64,000 bases of DNA from NCBI GenBank assembly GCA_963662155.1, contig OY759261.1, forward strand, positions 33,522,522-33,586,521, given 5' to 3'. The notes under the pieces are model-generated. The model worked only from the letters and a program-made list of their open reading frames with translations, did no database searches and was not told the origin of the DNA. This DNA is from Lamellibrachia columna (Eukaryota; Annelida; Polychaeta; Sabellida; Siboglinidae). The translations under genes and the position numbers were made by a program. Shown piece after piece: positions 62,600 to 64,000 of this stretch; positions within the stretch are counted from its first letter, which is position 1, and every line of letters starts with the position of its first letter.

Positions 62600-63720
62600 G
62601 AAGCTAGACGATTCACTTTCAACCATTTAATGAATCCTCAAACAGTGTCAAGAAATCGAAGGGAGTGTCAACAGCGACAGAAAACGAAATGGGCTTTGGA
62701 AGACTCCTGATGTCGACGTGGCAGTAACGTGAATCCATGTTACCCGTGAGAAGAATGCACCTCTCGCTGGCCTCAGCTTGTTCGTGCAAAACGCGGAAAA
62801 CTTGCCTAAAACTTAATAATTCCACATTCAAGGCCACTGATGATTGGTTTTCTCGCTATGAGAAGAGGGAATGTCTGATGCACAGAAAGCTACATGGTGA
62901 AGGTCAACCTGTCGACTCAAGTGACCATTCGATCGCCCAAGTGTGGCCAGAGCTCAGGCAAGCATATGATGACGACAACATATGAAATACTGACGAGAGT
63001 AGAACTTATTTCTGGGCAGGGTTGAAAAAAATCATGATTTTTTTAAATAAAAAAAATCGGATTTTTTTTATTTGATTTTTTTTATTTATTTGATTTTTTT
63101 GAAATCTGGTATACACAATGTCATAAAATATTTGACTATCAGGCTATCTGGTGTCAATACAGCTACACATGTGTGCACACTTTGTGCTTTTGTATTAAAA
63201 AACACACAAAACTTTGTTGATCTCGATGCTTGTAAATAATTATTTGTGTTAAATTCATATAAATCAGCGATTAAAATAACCGGAAGTCAAAAAATCATAA
63301 ATCAATGATTTTTTTTTTTTTTGAGCGATTTAAATCATGATTTCAATCAATGATTTAAATCAAATGATTTAAATCAAACAACCTTATTTCTGGGCACAGT
63401 TATATTCAGGAAACAGTTATATTCACACTCATGTTGACTGGTGACAAGAAGAAGCTGTTTGTCGTTGGGAAGAGAAAGGCGCTGCGCTGCTCACGGGTGT
63501 GAAGAGTTTACATGAGGCGTACGATGCCAGTTTCTCAGCCTGGATGACCGGGAGTCTTCAGCAGTTCTCTCACACAGTGGGAATAGGAACTGCGGAGTCA
63601 ACAGAGACACATCCTGTTCCTGCTAGAAAACTGCTCCACAGGTCCACCAACCATGCAGCTCACAAACATTAAACTATCCTTCCCTTCATCCACAATAAAA
63701 CATCAGTTTCTAAACATATG
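62600..63720 (+). pseudogene. Tigger/pogo transposase relic, split by a later insertion (copy B)
   Basis: An open stretch ending at 62985 contains NNSTFKATDDWFSRYEKR and LHGEGQPVDSSD, then QVWPELRQAYDDDN. This is the CENP-B/Tc5-type DNA-binding region of Tigger/pogo transposases. After a stop the same frame gives NTDESRTYF, corresponding to NADETGLYF with the first catalytic Asp. A 364-bp AT-rich element interrupts here. From about 63425 the DDE core resumes (LVTGDKKKLF, WMTGSLQQF, ILFLLENCSTG), as in copy A at 45058. Multiple stops and frameshifts mean it is inactive. Confidence 0.7.
63019..63382. mobile_element. 364-bp AT-rich insertion flanked by a 14-bp target duplication
   Basis: CTTATTTCTGGGCA occurs on both sides, at 63005-63018 and 63383-63396, inside the Tigger relic. 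The insert begins GGGTTGAAAAAAATCATG and ends AAATCAAACAACC, so its tips GGTTG and CAACC are inverted. It is packed with GATTTAAATC, AATCATGATT and T-rich runs. A 14-bp duplication is longer than usual for cut-and-paste elements and fits LINE-driven insertion better, yet no poly(A) tail is seen. Class uncertain. Confidence 0.7.
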
Positions 63721-63775
63721 ATCGAGACATCATACATCTAAGGTGGAAAGGAAGAGTGGTGGACCTTGACCTGAT

Positions 63776-63950
63776 ATACCCAAAATGAGTAAACTCTTGA
63801 GTAAATTTTTTATAAAATTTGACCATTAGTAAGGTCACTGCATCAACAAGTTCCATTTAAAAATTAGAGTGGGTTCATGGTAAGTTCTTGAGATACAATA
63901 ACTTGAAGTTAGGATGGTGGCAATGTTCATGCAAATTTAGGTTCTGCAGT
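63776..63950 (-). repeat. dispersed repeat R3, minus-strand copy (copy B)
   Basis: Counterpart of 45418-45600 within the duplication, nearly identical (TGATATACCCAAAATG, TTGAGATACAATAAC). Confidence 0.65.
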
Positions 63951-64000
63951 CTAATTTAACCAGATACCCTCAATGTTGTGTGCATTATCTATAATTGGTC

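Larger units (their letters stand above)
55088..64000. repeat. segmental duplication block, copy B (continues past the window)
   Basis: Aligns with 38099-45644. Differences are listed with copy A; the largest are a 39-bp minisatellite of about 44 units instead of 16 and a longer Tigger element at 62600-63720. Stretches 55830-56200, 56354-57057, 57561-58160 and 59940-61015 match copy A and hold nothing I recognise. Confidence 0.9.

Noticed and set aside
1..64000. tRNA, rRNA, snRNA genes and telomeric repeats
   Set aside because: I looked for cloverleaf-like blocks, conserved rRNA stretches and TTAGGG runs and found none I could support; weak candidates could have been missed by eye.

Overview
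This is animal (metazoan) nuclear DNA from a repeat-rich, non-coding or intronic region. The evidence is eukaryotic splice sites around very small exons, non-LTR retrotransposon and Tigger/pogo transposon relics, and a 95-bp satellite array of about 34 kb. The transposon types would suit a marine invertebrate, perhaps a mollusc, but that is a guess. I see no rRNA, tRNA, CRISPR or bacterial-type operon, and no long intact protein gene.

Layout. 1-818 is a 37-bp minisatellite. 841-1990 holds a dispersed repeat (here R1), one copy of which carries a small inverted-repeat element. 2049-2335 is a unique flank. 2336-36264 is the satellite: about 360 monomers with higher-order structure at about 1 kb and an almost perfect 6.6-kb (72-monomer) unit present three times in tandem. 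36265-37785 is a 5'-truncated non-LTR retrotransposon at the array edge. 38099-45644 is a mixed block of microsatellites, minisatellites and transposon relics. 46096-47330 is a broken gene of a repetitive invertebrate protein family. 47590-48205 is a doubled repeat rich in AGGTCA half-sites. 48630-49782 is a 34-bp minisatellite. 50321-52866 is a 312-315 bp tandem array. From 52868 to the end, the 2049-45644 segment recurs in the same order and orientation, but with only about 20 satellite monomers. The window therefore holds one copy and most of a second copy of a direct duplication about 50.8 kb long, in which nearly every tandem array differs in length between copies.

The most interesting object is on the minus strand. 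Each complete unit of the 312-315 bp array contains a 42-nt segment bounded by a good 3' splice site and a consensus 5' splice site. It is open only in the phase that makes it a symmetric phase-1 exon and encodes the 14-residue unit GLETTTRKVETVAG. A diverged relative with the same length, phase and splice sites, encoding GDLRTISRKVEAVEG, lies at 38165-38206 and again at 55153-55194. The 14 residues form two heptads with hydrophobic spacing 3-4-3-4, so any number of these exons could be spliced together without losing frame or coiled-coil register. I infer a minus-strand gene that lengthens a coiled coil by duplicating microexons, with the satellites and minisatellites lying in its introns. 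Its ends and its other exons are not recognisable here.
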